Assembly (NCBI GenBank): GCA_011634665.1
Contig: WAEK01000013.1
Span: forward strand, 852,501-916,500
Direction: 5' to 3'
DNA: 64,000 bases
From: Mortierella sp. BCC40632
Lineage: Eukaryota; Mortierellomycota; Mortierellomycetes; Mortierellales; Mortierellaceae
Shown: positions 33,862 to 46,062 of the stretch, one piece after another
Layout of the letters: the number at the start of each line of letters is the position of its first letter
Numbering within the stretch: position 1 is the first letter of the stretch
The notes under the pieces: model-generated
What the model saw: the letters and a program-made list of their open reading frames with translations, nothing else
Database searches by the model: none
What the model was told of the DNA's origin: nothing
Program-made: the position numbers and the translations under genes

Positions 33862-35969
33862 TAATTAGGTCCCAAGACCAACACCGTCGAGATGCTTAGC
33901 AGCCTGCGCGATGCCGGTATGAACATTGTCCGCATGGTAAGTCTCACTTGCTCTTTTCATTTTGTGGTTGTTGTTTTTTGTTTGGTGGTGGCACAGTGTG
34001 GATCTCGCGGGAATAGCAACAGCAACCCAGTTTTTTTTTTTTCTTCTTCTTGAAACCGATCTGTCAGCACTGCAGAAGAGGACAAGGAAGGGTCCGAGGA
34101 GGAAAAAAAAAAAAAAAAAAAAATTGGGAGTGCATGTGGGAACAAAGAGAGAAAGAGAGCCAAGAACTCAGGGAATAGCTCAGGGCTTCCGAATGGGTCC
34201 GGCAAGGAACAAAAGAAGACATGAGAGAGAGAAAAAAAAGACATGACCGAATTCTCCCCGTCCTTGGCTGCTCTCTCTTTCTCTCTCTCTCTCTCTTTTC
34301 CCTTTTCTTTTCTTTTCTTTTCTTTATTTGCTCTCCTGCACGGGAACAGCCGAGAGAACAGTTGGATCATGGAGGATTGGACCAAAGGATACATTCACGC
34401 ATAATGCTTTATCGCAAGGAATGATCACTGATACTGATCCTCTGCTGCTTCTTTCTCTGAACAGAACTTTAGCCACGGATCGTACGAGTACCACCAGTCG
34501 GTCATTGACAACACCCGCAAGAGCTGTCTCGGTAAGGAAGGAAAAAAAAAAAAAAAACCAAAAGGAGAAAAGGATATTCTTCTCTTTTCCCCAAACACCC
34601 GAGTTCCCGAGCGCAAGGGTTGAGTTTCTCTCTCCACAGTGACGATTGCTCTTTCTCTCTCTTCTCTCGCTCGCTCTCTTGCTCTGCCTGGTTCTCTCTC
34701 TCTCTCTCTCTCTTCCTTGTCCCTCTGGTTTTCAGCAGTCCCTCTCAAAGTTTATATGTTTCCCAAAAGCCTTATCTCTCTCGGCCTTCCAGGCTCCTCT
34801 CCCCCTCCCCCAATATGCTACTCCCCTGTTCGAGCAAACAGCAGTTGCCCGCCTCTCTCTCTCTCTCTCTCTCTCTTCGTCTCTCTCTCTCTCTTGCCCC
34901 AATCTCTCCCCCAATCGTATTTGCCAATTTAGCCTGGCCAAGCTAATTCTGCATTAATAAGGGGAGAAGGCACGGAAAAGCAAAGCAGAATGGAAGATCG
35001 CGGCTGTGGGCCCGTTCACGCCTCCCCCTCTTTTTCCGGGAACTCTCTTCCCAAAACTCAAAGAATCTCATCCCTCCATTCTTGACCTCGTCCGGGTTCC
35101 TCCGTGAACCCTCGCTGGTTCTTTCCAATCCTCCTTCTTCAAGATACTAACTTGTACCACTTGCTATTTTTTTTTATCTTTCTGCATTGGCGGGGAATGA
35201 CTTGATAGAACACCCTGGACGCCCCGTGGGTATTGCTCTCGATACCAAGGGTCCCGAGATCCGTACCGGATTGATGAAGGATGACGTCGAGGTGCCTATC
35301 TCCGCAGGACACCAGATGATCTTCTCGACCAACGACCAGTACGCAAGCGCTTGCACAGGCGAGGTGATGTACGTCGACTACAAGAACTTGCCCAAGGTCA
35401 TTGTCCCTGGCAAGGTCATCTATGTCGATGATGGTGTCCTCTCCTTCAAGGTTCTCACCGTCGAGGAGGACCACGTCACGGTCGAGGCCTTGAACAATGG
35501 CCGTCTTTGCTCTCGCAAGGGTGTGAACTTGCCCAAGACGGATGTCGATCTTCCCGCACTTTCCGAGAAGGATCGTCAGGATTTGGCCTTTGGTGTCAAG
35601 AGCAATGTCGACATGATCTTTGCCTCGTTTATCCGTCGTGCTGAGGATGTCCTTGAGATCCGTCGGGTGTTGGGTGAGGAGGGCAAGCATATCCGGATCA
35701 TTTCCAAGATCGAGAACCACCAGGGTGTCAAGAACTTTGATGAGATTCTGGAAGTGACCGATGGTGTGATGGTGGCGCGTGGTGATTTGGGTATCGAGAT
35801 CCCTTGTGCCCAGGTCTTTATTGCTCAAAAGATGATGATCTCCAAGTGCAACTTGGCTGGCAAGCCCGTCATCTGTGCCACTCAGATGCTCGAGTCCATG
35901 ACCGTAAGTCTTGGTTTAATCTACGTTGTTATCGCGCTCATATCTCTCTTGCATATATTTTTATTCTAA

Positions 35970-36000
<31 letters not shown>

Positions 36001-36622
36001 CTTCCCATGCTATCTCTCTATCTTTATCTCTTAGTACAACCCTCGCCCCACTCGTGCCGAAGTGTCCGATGTCGCTAACGCTGTCTTGGACGGTGCTGAC
36101 TGTGTCATGTTGTCTGGAGAGACTGCCAAGGGATCCTATCCTCTCGAGGCTGTCCGCACCATGGACGAGACCTGCATCTTGGCCGAGTCTGCCATCTGCT
36201 ACCCACCTCTGTTCAACGAACTTCGTCAGCTTCAAAAGCGCCCTGTCGAGACCACCGAGACCGTTGCCTCATCTGCTGTCTCGGCTGCTCATGAACAAAA
36301 CGCAGGAGCTATTGTTGTCTTGTCGACCTCGGGAGACACTGCCCGACTTGTGTCCAAGTACCGTCCTCAGTCGCCCATTCTTATCGTCACACGCAAGGAA
36401 TCGACGGCGCGTGCGATCCATCTTTCGCGTGGATGCTATCCATTTGTTTACAGGGAGCCCAAGAACCCCGATTGGCAGGAGGATGTGGATGCTCGTCTCC
36501 GGTATGGTATTGATCAGGCCATTGAGGTTGGTCTGTTGAAGCCTGGTCAGACCGTCATTGCCATCCAGGGTTTCCGTTCCGGATACGGCAACACCAACAC
36601 GATGCGCATTGTCATTGCCTAA
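33532..36622 (+). CDS. PYK1: Pyruvate kinase
   Basis: It catalyses phosphoenolpyruvate + ADP to pyruvate + ATP, the last step of glycolysis. Five exons (33532-33634, 33869-33936, 34465-34531, 35209-35903, 36035-36622) give 506 residues, normal for fungal enzymes. Motifs in order are [61 protein letters not shown] (the active-site lysine region), [43 protein letters not shown] and [15 protein letters not shown], then the C-terminal allosteric domain with [15 protein letters not shown]. The first three exons are short, and introns 2 and 3 are long for this genome (528 and 677 nt) and repeat-rich. The leader is CT-rich. A polyadenylation signal lies 90 nt after the stop. Confidence 0.97.
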
Positions 36623-36713
36623 AAAGAAGGAAGAAGCTAAGAGAGATAGAAAGCGAAAGAGGAGAAAAATGCCTGCTGGAGGACTGTATTCCATTGTATT
36701 TTTTTTACACGTC

Positions 36714-36719
36714 AATAAA
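36714..36719 (+). promoter_or_regulatory. Polyadenylation signal AATAAA of pyruvate kinase
   Basis: A canonical hexamer about 90 nt downstream of the stop codon. Confidence 0.5.
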
Positions 36720-36881
36720 GACAAAGAAAAAAAAAAAAAAAAAAAAAAGTGAATAGGAAAAAGGGATGTAATTGTATGCGTAGTAGCGGTGGTGGAAGGT
36801 GCATGTAAGGACAAAAGAGTTTTTTTCTTTTTCTTTCTGTGGGTAGTGTAGTAGTAGTAAGCTGGATTCCCGACAGGCCCT

Positions 36882-36926
36882 GCCTTTGCTTGTGCCTTTG
36901 CTTATGCCTTTGCTTATGCCTTTGCG
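36882..36926. repeat. 12-bp tandem repeat (about four units)
   Basis: Units of the form GCCTTTGCTTAT with small changes, located downstream of the pyruvate kinase polyadenylation signal. Function unknown. Confidence 0.8.
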
Positions 36927-37027
36927 TAAGCCTACCTGCCTGCCTGTATGCTTGTCTACCTTCTTTTTTAGCCCACCACTTGCCGACCTAGGGTAGGCTT
37001 CTATTGGACGTTTGGGATTTGGTGGAG

Positions 37028-37059
<32 letters not shown>

Positions 37060-37511
37060 TTCATTCATACGACGAGAATTGGAATGTCTGACTTCGTTCG
37101 TTCGTTCGGCAGGGGGGGGAGAAAAGTGTTCCCTCCTTTTGGTCCCAGTCTACTCTCCTTGCTCCCTTGGGTGATCCATATTCTACTCCTTACTCCTCTC
37201 ATATTTTAGTCTCTCTCGCAATTTCGCGCACAGTACGACAATCTAGAGAGAGAGAGAGAAAGAGAAAGAGAGAAAGAAAGAAAGAAAGAAAGAGAGGAGT
37301 GCATAGAGAGATAGAGAAGTAACATGATCTGTTGGTCGATCCTAGAATTCATCGAATAATTGTAGCACGTACCATGCTTACTATACTACCCTGCTCTCTC
37401 ATTGTGGTTCTGCACGGTGATACGCGTCCTGTCCTAGACCTTGACCTTGGCATGAAGCAGTGGAGTGAAGAAGAAAGAGGGGAGTGAAGAGGGGAGTGAG
37501 AGAGGCGGGGG

Positions 37512-37518
37512 TATAAAG
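37512..37518 (+). promoter_or_regulatory. TATA box of the KPEEV-repeat secreted protein
   Basis: TATAAAG about 140 bp upstream of the ATG at 37657, with a CT-rich leader between. Confidence 0.5.
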
Positions 37519-37656
37519 CGACTACGATCCGTTGAACAAGTCAACTTGACTCTTCTTCCTCCTCATCCTACTCGCTCTTCCCCCTTTCCTTTTCTCTTAT
37601 TTTCTCTCTGCAATCCTGATTCCTTTGTCCCCAGAAAGCTGTCCAGCAGACCCAAC

Positions 37657-38936
37657 ATGCATTTTCCTTCTCTCGTCCTTCTCTCGAGCGTGGCTCTCGC
37701 ACTGATCGCTCAGTCGGCCCCGATCGACACCAACGTAGGCAGTGAGGTCAATGTCGAGGCCGGGCCTCATGCAAGGACCAGTCCCGTGGAACACCCTGTC
37801 GGCAACGGAATCGTTTACAGTACCACCTCGTTCCTGGCCTCAACACCCCTAGATTCTACGGAAGCAGCAACTGATGCCTCTGTTCAGTCAGAGACCAACA
37901 CGGTCCAAGATCCAGCCTCAAAAGTGACTTCAAACTCGGACTCCAATCCCATAGGATCTGCTGCTGCATTGATGGCGACGGGAGTCAAGGATGGACTTCA
38001 ATACCTGGGGCTGAGTGGACTCGAGAGTTTGATTAATATCGAGATCGGAACGCCAGACAAGAAGAAGAAGCCTGGTCATAGCTCGGAGGATGAGGACGAC
38101 TGGGATTATTTGATTTTGTTTGGCGACGATGGTTATAAGGAGAGACCTCTCCCCCAACAACCTGAAGGAAAGCCTGCTTGTCCAGCGCTGAATTTTAAGG
38201 ACCAGATGGTGAGTGCGATTTCGACGACCTTTTTTTTCTATCTTTCTGTCTTTCTCTCTCCTTCTTTTCTTCCCTCTTCTTTGGCATTGACCACCCTGCT
38301 CTGCTTTTTTCTTTTTTCTACTCAACTCTTTAGATCTGGGACCAACAGGGGAATCGAGGCAAGACCACTGTGGATCCAGCACCCGAGCCCAAGTTGAACG
38401 AGTCACCCAAAGTTTCTGGAGCAACGACCGATCCCACCTCGTCCGCGCCTGTAGAAGGTGCTATTCCTGATGCAGTCAAGCCAGAAGAGGCCAAGCCCGA
38501 AGGAGTTAAACCAGAAGAGGTCAAGCCAGAAGAGGTCAAGCCAGAGGAGGCCAAGCCAGAAGAGGTCAAGCCAGAAGAGGTCAAGCCAGAAGAAGCAAAG
38601 CCAGAAGAAGTCAAGGTAGCGGATTCCAAACCCGAGGAAGTTGTCAAGGGCATTCAACCCAATGGCAATGACAAGAAGGAGGTTTCCACCGACGAAAAGA
38701 AGGCGAGCGCGAAATCTCTTCGTATCTGTATTCTTGGCATCTGTATCGGCACGGACGACGACAAGGACGACAAGGATGACAAGGATGACAAAAATAAGGA
38801 TAAGGACAAGGACGACAAGGAAAAGTCTCATCGTCGGCGGATTCACCACGAACAGCGCAAGTTCTTGGAGACTTTCCGTGGAAAGGCACTCAAGCTCGAT
38901 CCTTCGACTGGATGCCCCATCCCCTCGAAGTCTTAG
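37657..38936 (+). CDS. Secreted low-complexity protein with KPEEV/KPEEA repeats
   Basis: Two exons (37657-38208, 38334-38936) join in phase 0 to give 384 residues. The N-terminus is a signal peptide (MHFPSLVLLSSVALALIAQS, A/P cleavage likely). The mature chain has a Ser/Thr-rich part and then NIEIGTPDKKKKPGHSSEDE with DDWDYLILFGDDGY. After PACPALNF come about nine pentapeptides (KPEEV, KPEEA) at roughly residues 232-276. A cysteine-bearing segment (LRICILGICIGTDDDKDDKD) follows, then a long Asp/Lys run and a basic end (SHRRRIHHEQRKFLETFRG). The upstream in-frame extension is ignored because a TATA box lies 140 bp before this ATG. No family is recognised. The repeats suggest an extended charged linker of a wall-associated or matrix protein, which is inference. 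Confidence 0.8.
38475..38615 (+). repeat. 15-bp coding tandem repeat (KPEEV/KPEEA)
   Basis: About nine units built on GTCAAGCCAGAAGAG, with silent and Val/Ala changes, inside the secreted protein gene. Copy number is likely variable between strains. Confidence 0.9.
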
Positions 38937-39360
38937 ATTTCTTTCAAAGAAGAAACAAAGAATATGAGAGAGAAAACCCCCTTTTTACCCAGAAAGCCCC
39001 CTGCAACCCATTTCTCCCTTTAACCAACCCTCCTCCCCTTCTGGATCCGGATGTTAGCCATGTACCATAATGATAGCGATTAAAACAAAACATCCTATTC
39101 GGTAATGTTTTTTAATGAATGGGTCGTGAAGAGAGAGTGTGTTTGAGGAAGTGAGAGAGCGAGCGAGAAAGGGTTAAAGAAAAAAAAAATATATGCTGGG
39201 ATGATAAAGTAGTAAAATAAAGTAAAATAAAATAAAAAAATAAAAATAAAAAAAAAGGCGGTGGTGCTTACAAGTGTATAGAGAAACGAAAGCAAAAAGT
39301 AATAACAAACAGCAATGATAAAGCTAGAATGAAAAAAAAAAAGCGCCTCCTCGGAAGCCT
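38937..39360. other. Convergent intergenic region
   Basis: The shared 3' space between the KPEEV protein (plus) and UTP14 (minus). AT-rich, with A-runs and AAATA units at 39214-39256. No gene seen. Confidence 0.6.
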
Positions 39361-42300
39361 TTACTTGAAGGGAGCCGTAAGTGGATCGATAATCTTGCCA
39401 AGCTTGGTCGTGACACGGGGCAAGGTCATCTTCTGGAACGTCGAGTTGGTGTTCCATTCCTTGCCGATCGGTGCTCTCAACGATTGTTCGTACTGATCCC
39501 AGGACGTGAAGGGGTGTGGCAACTTGGTCACGGCATATGGGGTCGCCTTCTTGTTGCGCTTCTCGCTGATAATCACGTGCTTCAACTTGGCATCCTTGCG
39601 CTTGGAGGCTTCGACACCATCGCTTGCCTTTGCCTTCTTGACAACAACGTTCTTTCGCACCTTGGATCCCTTGCCTCCCCATGAACCCTATTCGCAATTC
39701 ATTTTGCCCCGCAGAGACGACGATTTAGTTAGTCATCTTCTCATAGCCTTCAAAGGCAAAGCACTCCCCAAAAAAGAAAAAATAAGCAAAGTATCGTCTC
39801 TTACCCATCCTGGAAGAGTCATATCCACATCCTTGGGCTTGTCTGCTTCAATCATTTCGCGCTTCTCCTTTTCAAACTCGGATACGACATTATCATTGGC
39901 AAATGCCCTTGCGATCAGTTCCCGTTGAGAAAGCGTGGCCACTGCCTTGGCATGAACCATCACGGGTGCCTTCTCTGGCGCTTCCTCATCCTCACTGCTA
40001 TCGCCAGAATCATCACTCTTGTCTTCAACCACATTGCCCTCCTTGAGTGGCACAGACTCTCTCGAGGCCGCCAACTTTTTCCTGGCTGCCTTGCTAAGTT
40101 TGGCAGGTCGGGTCGCAGTCGCTTCCACATCCGCTCCCGAGTCCTCCTTGGGCTCCTCCTTGTGCAATCCACGTTCCTTTTGGTTGTCTTTGCTCAAGGT
40201 CAAGAACGAGCTGGTATCGATCGCTACATCCTCATCCGATCCTGCATCGCCTCCCTTTTGCTTCTTCAGCTTGGCCTTCAACTTGTCGGCCTTGGAACTG
40301 TCCTTGGTCATGCCCTTGTCCTTCTTGCTGGCAATCTTGCCCTGACTAGGTCCATCTGTCTGCATCCATGGGTTGGCCTGTTCATCATCTGAATCACGGC
40401 TGGAAATGCCTGCAATCTTGATATTGACAGGTCCAGAGACCTTGGTCGTATGACCAGCTGAGAGGGCCACCTTTTGAATTTGACCCGCCTTGTTCATCTT
40501 GACCTCGGTCTCTTGTCCACTGCTCTTGTGAAGATCAACAGGGGCAGCATTGGCATTGCCAAAGACCATACGGCCTCCAGGTCCAATCACTGTACCGGCC
40601 TCAGGTTCGTTCGACTTTTTGCCCTTCTTCTTCTTGGTTTCCTTCTCGACTGTTCGCCACTCTTCATCACTGAATTGATCCCTCAGCGCCTCTTCTTCTT
40701 CCATCTCGCGACGGAAATCTTCTGCAGCAGCCTGAGCCTGAAGCTTGCTTCGCTTGGCAGCATCCTGCATAAATTTCATGGCAAAGACACCCTTGCCGAC
40801 CTTGGCCTCCTTGGCAGCATCCTCAGCCCTGGCAAGCTGTTCCTCCACCTGAGCAAGCTCATCGAACGCACGCGTCTTGACTCCCTCGACATCATCATCG
40901 TCCATATCACTGTACTCACTGTCTCCTCCAGAGAGTTCTTCATCCGAATCCACATCCTGAATCTTGCGGCGAAGTCGGTCGCCCCGTTCAATCTGTTCTG
41001 TGATAGCCTGTCGAGAATCGGGATCAAAGTTGCCGTGCCTGAGTTGGTCCTTGGCCCATTTACCGGTGTTCTTGTGCTTGAGCGTCATACGTTCCTCAGC
41101 CCGTTTACGCTCTTCCAAGAGTTGTTCCTCTCGAGCTTGCTCTGGATCCAACTCTCTCATCTCTTCTTCTGTCAAAGCATTGCGTTCACGCTCCTTCTTC
41201 TTGATCTTGCGGTACATCTTGCTCTTAATCTTGGCCACACGCTTGGCCCGGATCTCATCTCGGAACATGAGCTCTCGCATCATTCGGAGCTCGGTTCTTC
41301 GTCGCTCCACCTCCTCGACCGAGACCTTGTTCAAAGCCAACTCCTCAAACTCGACCAGCTCCTTCTCCTTCATACCACCGGCCTTCAAGACCTCATCTAC
41401 TTCTTGTTCCATCTCGGTTGAAGCCTGGAACTTGCCTGCCATGGACATGTTGGTCACAGTCTCGGGCACGGGTTGGTTCATAGGGAAGGCAAGATGTTCA
41501 GCCTTGCGGTTCTCTTGAACAATTGGTAACCACTTTGAGACTTGTTGCTTCGTCGCACCATAGGCTGCCTCACGATTCAATCGATCCTGAACAATCTTGG
41601 GCAAAGGAGCCGACAAGGTCTCGACAGCCTTGCCTCTTGAAAGTCCTTCGAGCGCTTGGACATTCTTCTTGAGAGAACCAAATCCAGTCTCTTCCTGAAC
41701 AGTCGAGACCAGATCCATCAAATCCAACTTCTTCTTGGTGACCGTTCCATTCGAGGCAGCATAGGCGGCGGTGGATCGATGGGCCTGAAGGTTGTATTCG
41801 GATTCTTCATAGGCCTCAGTTCGTTCACGAAGATTCTTGCGAGATTTCTTGGTCGTTCCCGTCTCGGACTCGTTCTTGCGTTTCTTGGAAGAGCTGGTCT
41901 CGAGCGAGTCGATAAAGCTGGTCAATGAAGAATCCTTTTCGTCATCCTCGTCCATACCTTCGTCTTCATCCTCTTCCTCTTCATCCTCTTCTTCATCGTC
42001 CTCCTCATCATCGTCTTCTTCACTGTCATCGTCATCCTTGCCAAAGGAGAAGCCCTCGTCCTCGCTATCAAAGTCGTTGAATCCTGCGAGCTTGACCTTC
42101 TTGGGCAACTTGACCTCTTCCTCCTCGGGTTGGTTCAGCATTTCGGACAAATCCATGTATTCTGCACCTTCCTCTTCTTCTTCTTCATCCTCATCGTCTT
42201 CATCTTCATCCTCGTCCTCGTTGCTCTCGTCCTGATCCAGCAAGTCTTCTTCGTCCGAATCCTGCTTCTTTCCCTTGCCCTGAGAATTAGAAAATGGGGG

Positions 42301-42899
42301 GAAAGAGGGGAAAAGTGTCAATATCGGCTATCGGTTCAGTTTCTTCTTGTTATCCAAAGAGGCCACAACAGGTTGGATCGAATGGTGATTCCCAATAATC
42401 GAGATAGAAGAAAGAAAAAGAAAAAGAAAAAGAATAAAATAAAATAAAATAAAATAAAAAGAACATATTTTACCTTGGCACTAGCAGCGGCAGCAAGCTT
42501 CTTCTTTTTCGAACCCGAAGTACGATCCTTGGATCCATAAAACTGAAAGTTCTCATACTTTTCCTCGTCTGCTTCATCAAACGCATCGTCTGAATCAATC
42601 TCCTCATCGTCCTCGTCCTCAATCTCTTCTACATTATACTCGTAATTATCCACCTCGTCCAGTTGATTCCGTCGACGACGTTCACTCTTGGTCATAAGAT
42701 CGTCCTCCGTCGAAAAGACATTGACAAGAGACTTGACTGCAGAGGAAGAGGAAGAAGAGGGAGCTCTCTTTTGGTTGTTGTTGTTGTTGTTGTTGTTGTT
42801 GGGTTTGTTCTTTTGGTAAGGACGTCCTTGTTGTTGGCCCTTGTTGCCGCCGCCACGGCCACGGTTGCCGGTCCCTGTGAATTTGCGTCCTGGTGCCAT
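39361..42899 (-). CDS. UTP14: UTP14, U3 snoRNP / small-subunit processome protein
   Basis: UTP14 belongs to the nucleolar SSU processome and activates the DEAH helicase Dhr1 during 18S rRNA maturation. Three exons (42899-42474, 42279-39805, 39687-39361) give 1,075 residues. The N-terminus is Gly/Asn/Gln-rich (MAPGRKFTGTGNRGRGGG), followed by very acidic tracts (DEDDEEIDSDDAFDEAD and long Glu/Asp runs). The conserved core includes RTEAYEESEYNLQAHRS, KWLPIVQENRKAEHLAFPMN, KIKSKMYRKIKKKERERN and RMTLKHKNTGKWAKDQLRHG. The C-terminal motif LPGWGSWGGKGSK is formed across the last splice junction, followed by RKNVVVKKAKASDGVEASKR and HVIISEKRNKKATPYAV. These are diagnostic UTP14 blocks. The long plus-strand ORFs here are antisense shadows of the acidic and basic runs. 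Confidence 0.96.
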
Positions 42900-42957
42900 G
42901 TTCTTTTTTTCTTTTCTTTTCTATTCTTTCGAAAGAAAGGGATCCAGAAGAGTCCTG

Positions 42958-42989
<32 letters not shown>

Positions 42990-43497
42990 TTTGTCTAGTC
43001 AAGACAAGAGTCGAAGCCTTTAAAAAAAATCCCTGAGGCTGTTTTTTTTTTTGCCTTGATTTCTTCCTTCTTCTTCTGAGGCTGAATGGAATGAAGAAAT
43101 CGTCCACCAAGAAAGTTTTCCCCGCGCAAGGAGATGAATACAAGATTATAAAGAATGGAAGCGCGAGTGAGAGTGAAAGGATGACGGATGGCGGATGGCG
43201 ATGGAGCTTTCGTGTCCCGACAAAAATGGATGAAGAAAAAAAAAAATATATATAAAGTCAATGGACACCTATAGGCAAAAAAAAAAGACAGTGACTGCCA
43301 AAATTTAGGGAAAACAATTTTTTTTTTTTTTTTTCCTAGGCGAGGCTGGTTTTGTAGAAATCATCATCTAAAGTCATAGAAAGAAGGAAGAAGAACCCCT
43401 GTCAAAGGGAACCCTTTTTTATACTTTTATGCTCTTCTAATTACGATTTTTTCTTTTCTTTTCTTTTTTCTTTTTGGACTAATATTACAAGGTTGTT
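42900..43497. other. Intergenic: UTP14 promoter, MDM34 3' side
   Basis: No gene. It holds an A-run at 42960-42987, T-runs at 43040-43052 and 43318-43334, and AT-rich DNA. Both flanking genes are on the minus strand. Confidence 0.6.
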
Positions 43498-46062
43498 TCA
43501 TCGTCGATCGAGATCATGCCATCCTGGATGGGTCGAGATCGGCGTGGCTTTATACAGGGGTGGTTTCTGTGAAGACGTGGACGAAGAAGACATCGGCATA
43601 CCTCCCATGGTCGACCGCCTATCCCCTTCTTTACTCAGTACTCCTAACCCAATCCCCACTGAACTCACTCGCCTTGAACTCAGAATCGACGAGTTCCTCT
43701 TATCTCGCTTGAGTGGTTGCGGGGGAGGTAACCGGGAAGATGATGAGCTATAGTGCTCTTGCTGAATACTACTAAACGACCTTGCAGTCGTATTCGAGGT
43801 CATGGTCGACATGGAGGATTTGGGCGGGGAAGTGGCCAAAGGTGCCTTGGAGCCATTCAATTGCATCGCCTCCAAATCTTTCCGAAGCAGAGCCTCGGGT
43901 GGAATCGTGACTCCTGCACCTCGGGAAGAGTAGATGGATCTGGATTCTACCCGTGGACTCTTTTCCACAGACCCTCCTTCAGAATGGTGGTGGCCCGACC
44001 TTCGACTAGTCCCATTCCCAGTGCGCCAAGATTGTATTTCGGCCTCAGAGGTAAATCCACCAGGCATTCCTGTCGATGCCGACATTCCAAACGAGGTGTC
44101 TGCGCCTTGTTGCTGCTTGGATGAACGGCGACGACTCATCTGGGGTCGAGATACTGTTGGTGACGAGGATGATGGCGATGACGACGACGACAGGTGCTTT
44201 CCAGAGCTGGAGGGATGAGAGCTACCATCTTGTGCTCCGTGATAATGGTGATGGTTGTGATGGTGATGGTGACGATGAGAAGAACTGTTCTCATATTCAT
44301 TCTCGGAGAGTGCCTCCGGTGGATCATTATACTCGTCCGAGTCATAGTCGCTGAGCTCACGCGGTCCATTCCCTGCCCCGAGCTGCATCCCATACCGTCG
44401 GATCCCGACTCGACCCATCAATCGTCTGTGAGAGGATCTGGGCGATCCCTGTCCAAACCCTCCCATCAACTGAGAGGGACTCCCGTTCGCAGAATGGGCC
44501 TTGTGGCCTAAACCATCCTTCGAGATATCATATCCACTCACACTGCTGGCTCCACTCCTGGCTCCTGGGGACAAGGCTCCGTTCAGCGAGCTAGGATGGC
44601 TGTAGTATTGTACCGAGGCTGGTCGCTTGGGTGTACCTGTCCGGAATGCAAAATGTTCCAGATTCTGAGAAAGAGGAGAAATGGTCTGATTGCTATGAGT
44701 CAAGTACGCAAACTGATTCGCCAGATGAGTCGACTCGGCAATTCCAAGCGAAGGCTGAAAGAGCTCGCCTCTCATTGAAAGCTGTTCCATAGCCGACAGA
44801 GCCGAGGGTTTGGGTGGATCGAGTGATTCTGAAGAATGAGAGGGACGTCGACTGCTGGCGCGGGAAGGTCGACTGTGTGTTTTCCGATTCGCAGGATGAC
44901 GAAGTGACTCTTGCAAGAGGTCACTCTGAGCATTGCCCAAGTATTCTGTGTGTGGATCACGAACGCTTGGTCCAGGAGATTCGGAACGGACGGTTGCCGA
45001 GGCTGGTTTTCGAGCTGGTCTTAATCCATCATAATCATAATTCACGCCCATGCTCAAATCTGGTTGAGAGTTGGTCTTGCCCGGCGTCTTTTTCGTCCGT
45101 GGAGACACAGAGGCGCGTCGAGACGGGTTCTGCGAGACCATGGGTGTGTTCAGTCCTCCGTCGTAGATTCCAGGTCGTCCCTGGTCCTCCTGAGAGTGAT
45201 GTCGAGACACGTCCTCTGGCTTCTTGGTAAACTGTTGGGAGAGATTATGGATGGCCGTGGGCAGGTCTTCCTGGAAAAGGTTTTTGAGTTGTTTCTCGAT
45301 CTCTGACTGCAGGAAGCGTTGGATGGGAGTGATGCTGTCAAAGGTTGAGCTGACGAGGACGGATTCCAGTGGGTCATTCTTAAAGACAAGAGTGATGCCC
45401 TTGATCTGATCTACGACCAAGACGATGATGCCCCGCAATTTAAAGTCGCTGATCCTGAGGAGCATAGGGACAACGAGTGGCTGGTCAGCGGCAAGGATGC
45501 CACGACGGGTATATGAAGGATTATCGGTCTTTTTGACGTTCATCGGATTGGCCTATTTAGTGCAAAAAATATCCGTCGTGGTGTGTGAGCAATCGAAGGG
45601 CATCCACAGAGATGGGGGCTCCGGAGCAGAACCAAATGCTGCAACCGATTGGTACCCAGTTAGGAAAGAAACACAGTGGCGTCCATCTTTTTTCCCGGTA
45701 CCTGAACTTTGGTCTGGAGGACAATATGGGCATCTCCACTGTATGTCAGCTTGAAGATCCCACGGAACCGCTCTGTTGAAAGCTCGCCCATCTCGAGCAT
45801 CTCTAGCTCTGGAGGCTATAAGAGGAGAGAGGAGGAGAATGCATATTAGCGGACAGGGTCCTTTTAGAGAGCCAGGAAAAGGACAGAAGAAAAAGAATAA
45901 AGAAAGAGACGCTACCAAGGTGCCCATGTCTAGTTCTTTGACGGTGATATGATCGACAATGACAGGAGGCTTACTGCCCTTGTTGAGGGCATTGGTGAGC
46001 ATTGTCTTTGCCTCCTGAATAAACTCTTCTGAAAAGTAGGGCCATTGGAATCGGAAAGCCAT
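43498..46062 (-). CDS. MDM34: MDM34, ERMES subunit (mitochondrial distribution and morphology 34)
   Basis: MDM34 is an outer-mitochondrial SMP-domain protein of the ER-mitochondria encounter structure, which transfers phospholipids. Three exons (46062-45916, 45815-45702, 45552-43498) give 771 residues. The N-terminal SMP domain is clear: [86 protein letters not shown], then [20 protein letters not shown] and [20 protein letters not shown]. After about residue 200 the chain is disordered and rich in Ser, Pro, His and Arg, with a [11 protein letters not shown] cluster. This tail is long but such tails are usual in fungal MDM34. The gene is divergent from FKBP12 with a 700-bp shared promoter. 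Confidence 0.95.

Larger units (their letters stand above)
36623..37656. other. Intergenic: pyruvate kinase 3' side and promoter of the secreted repeat protein
   Basis: No gene. It holds the polyadenylation signal (36714-36719), A-runs at 36726-36748 and 37028-37054, a 12-bp tandem repeat at about 36882-36926, GA runs at 37240-37295 and a TATA box at 37512-37518. Confidence 0.6.

Noticed and set aside
40474..41421. 315-codon plus-strand ORF rich in Leu
   Set aside because: It is an antisense shadow of the UTP14 coding exon, which has diagnostic motifs on the other strand.
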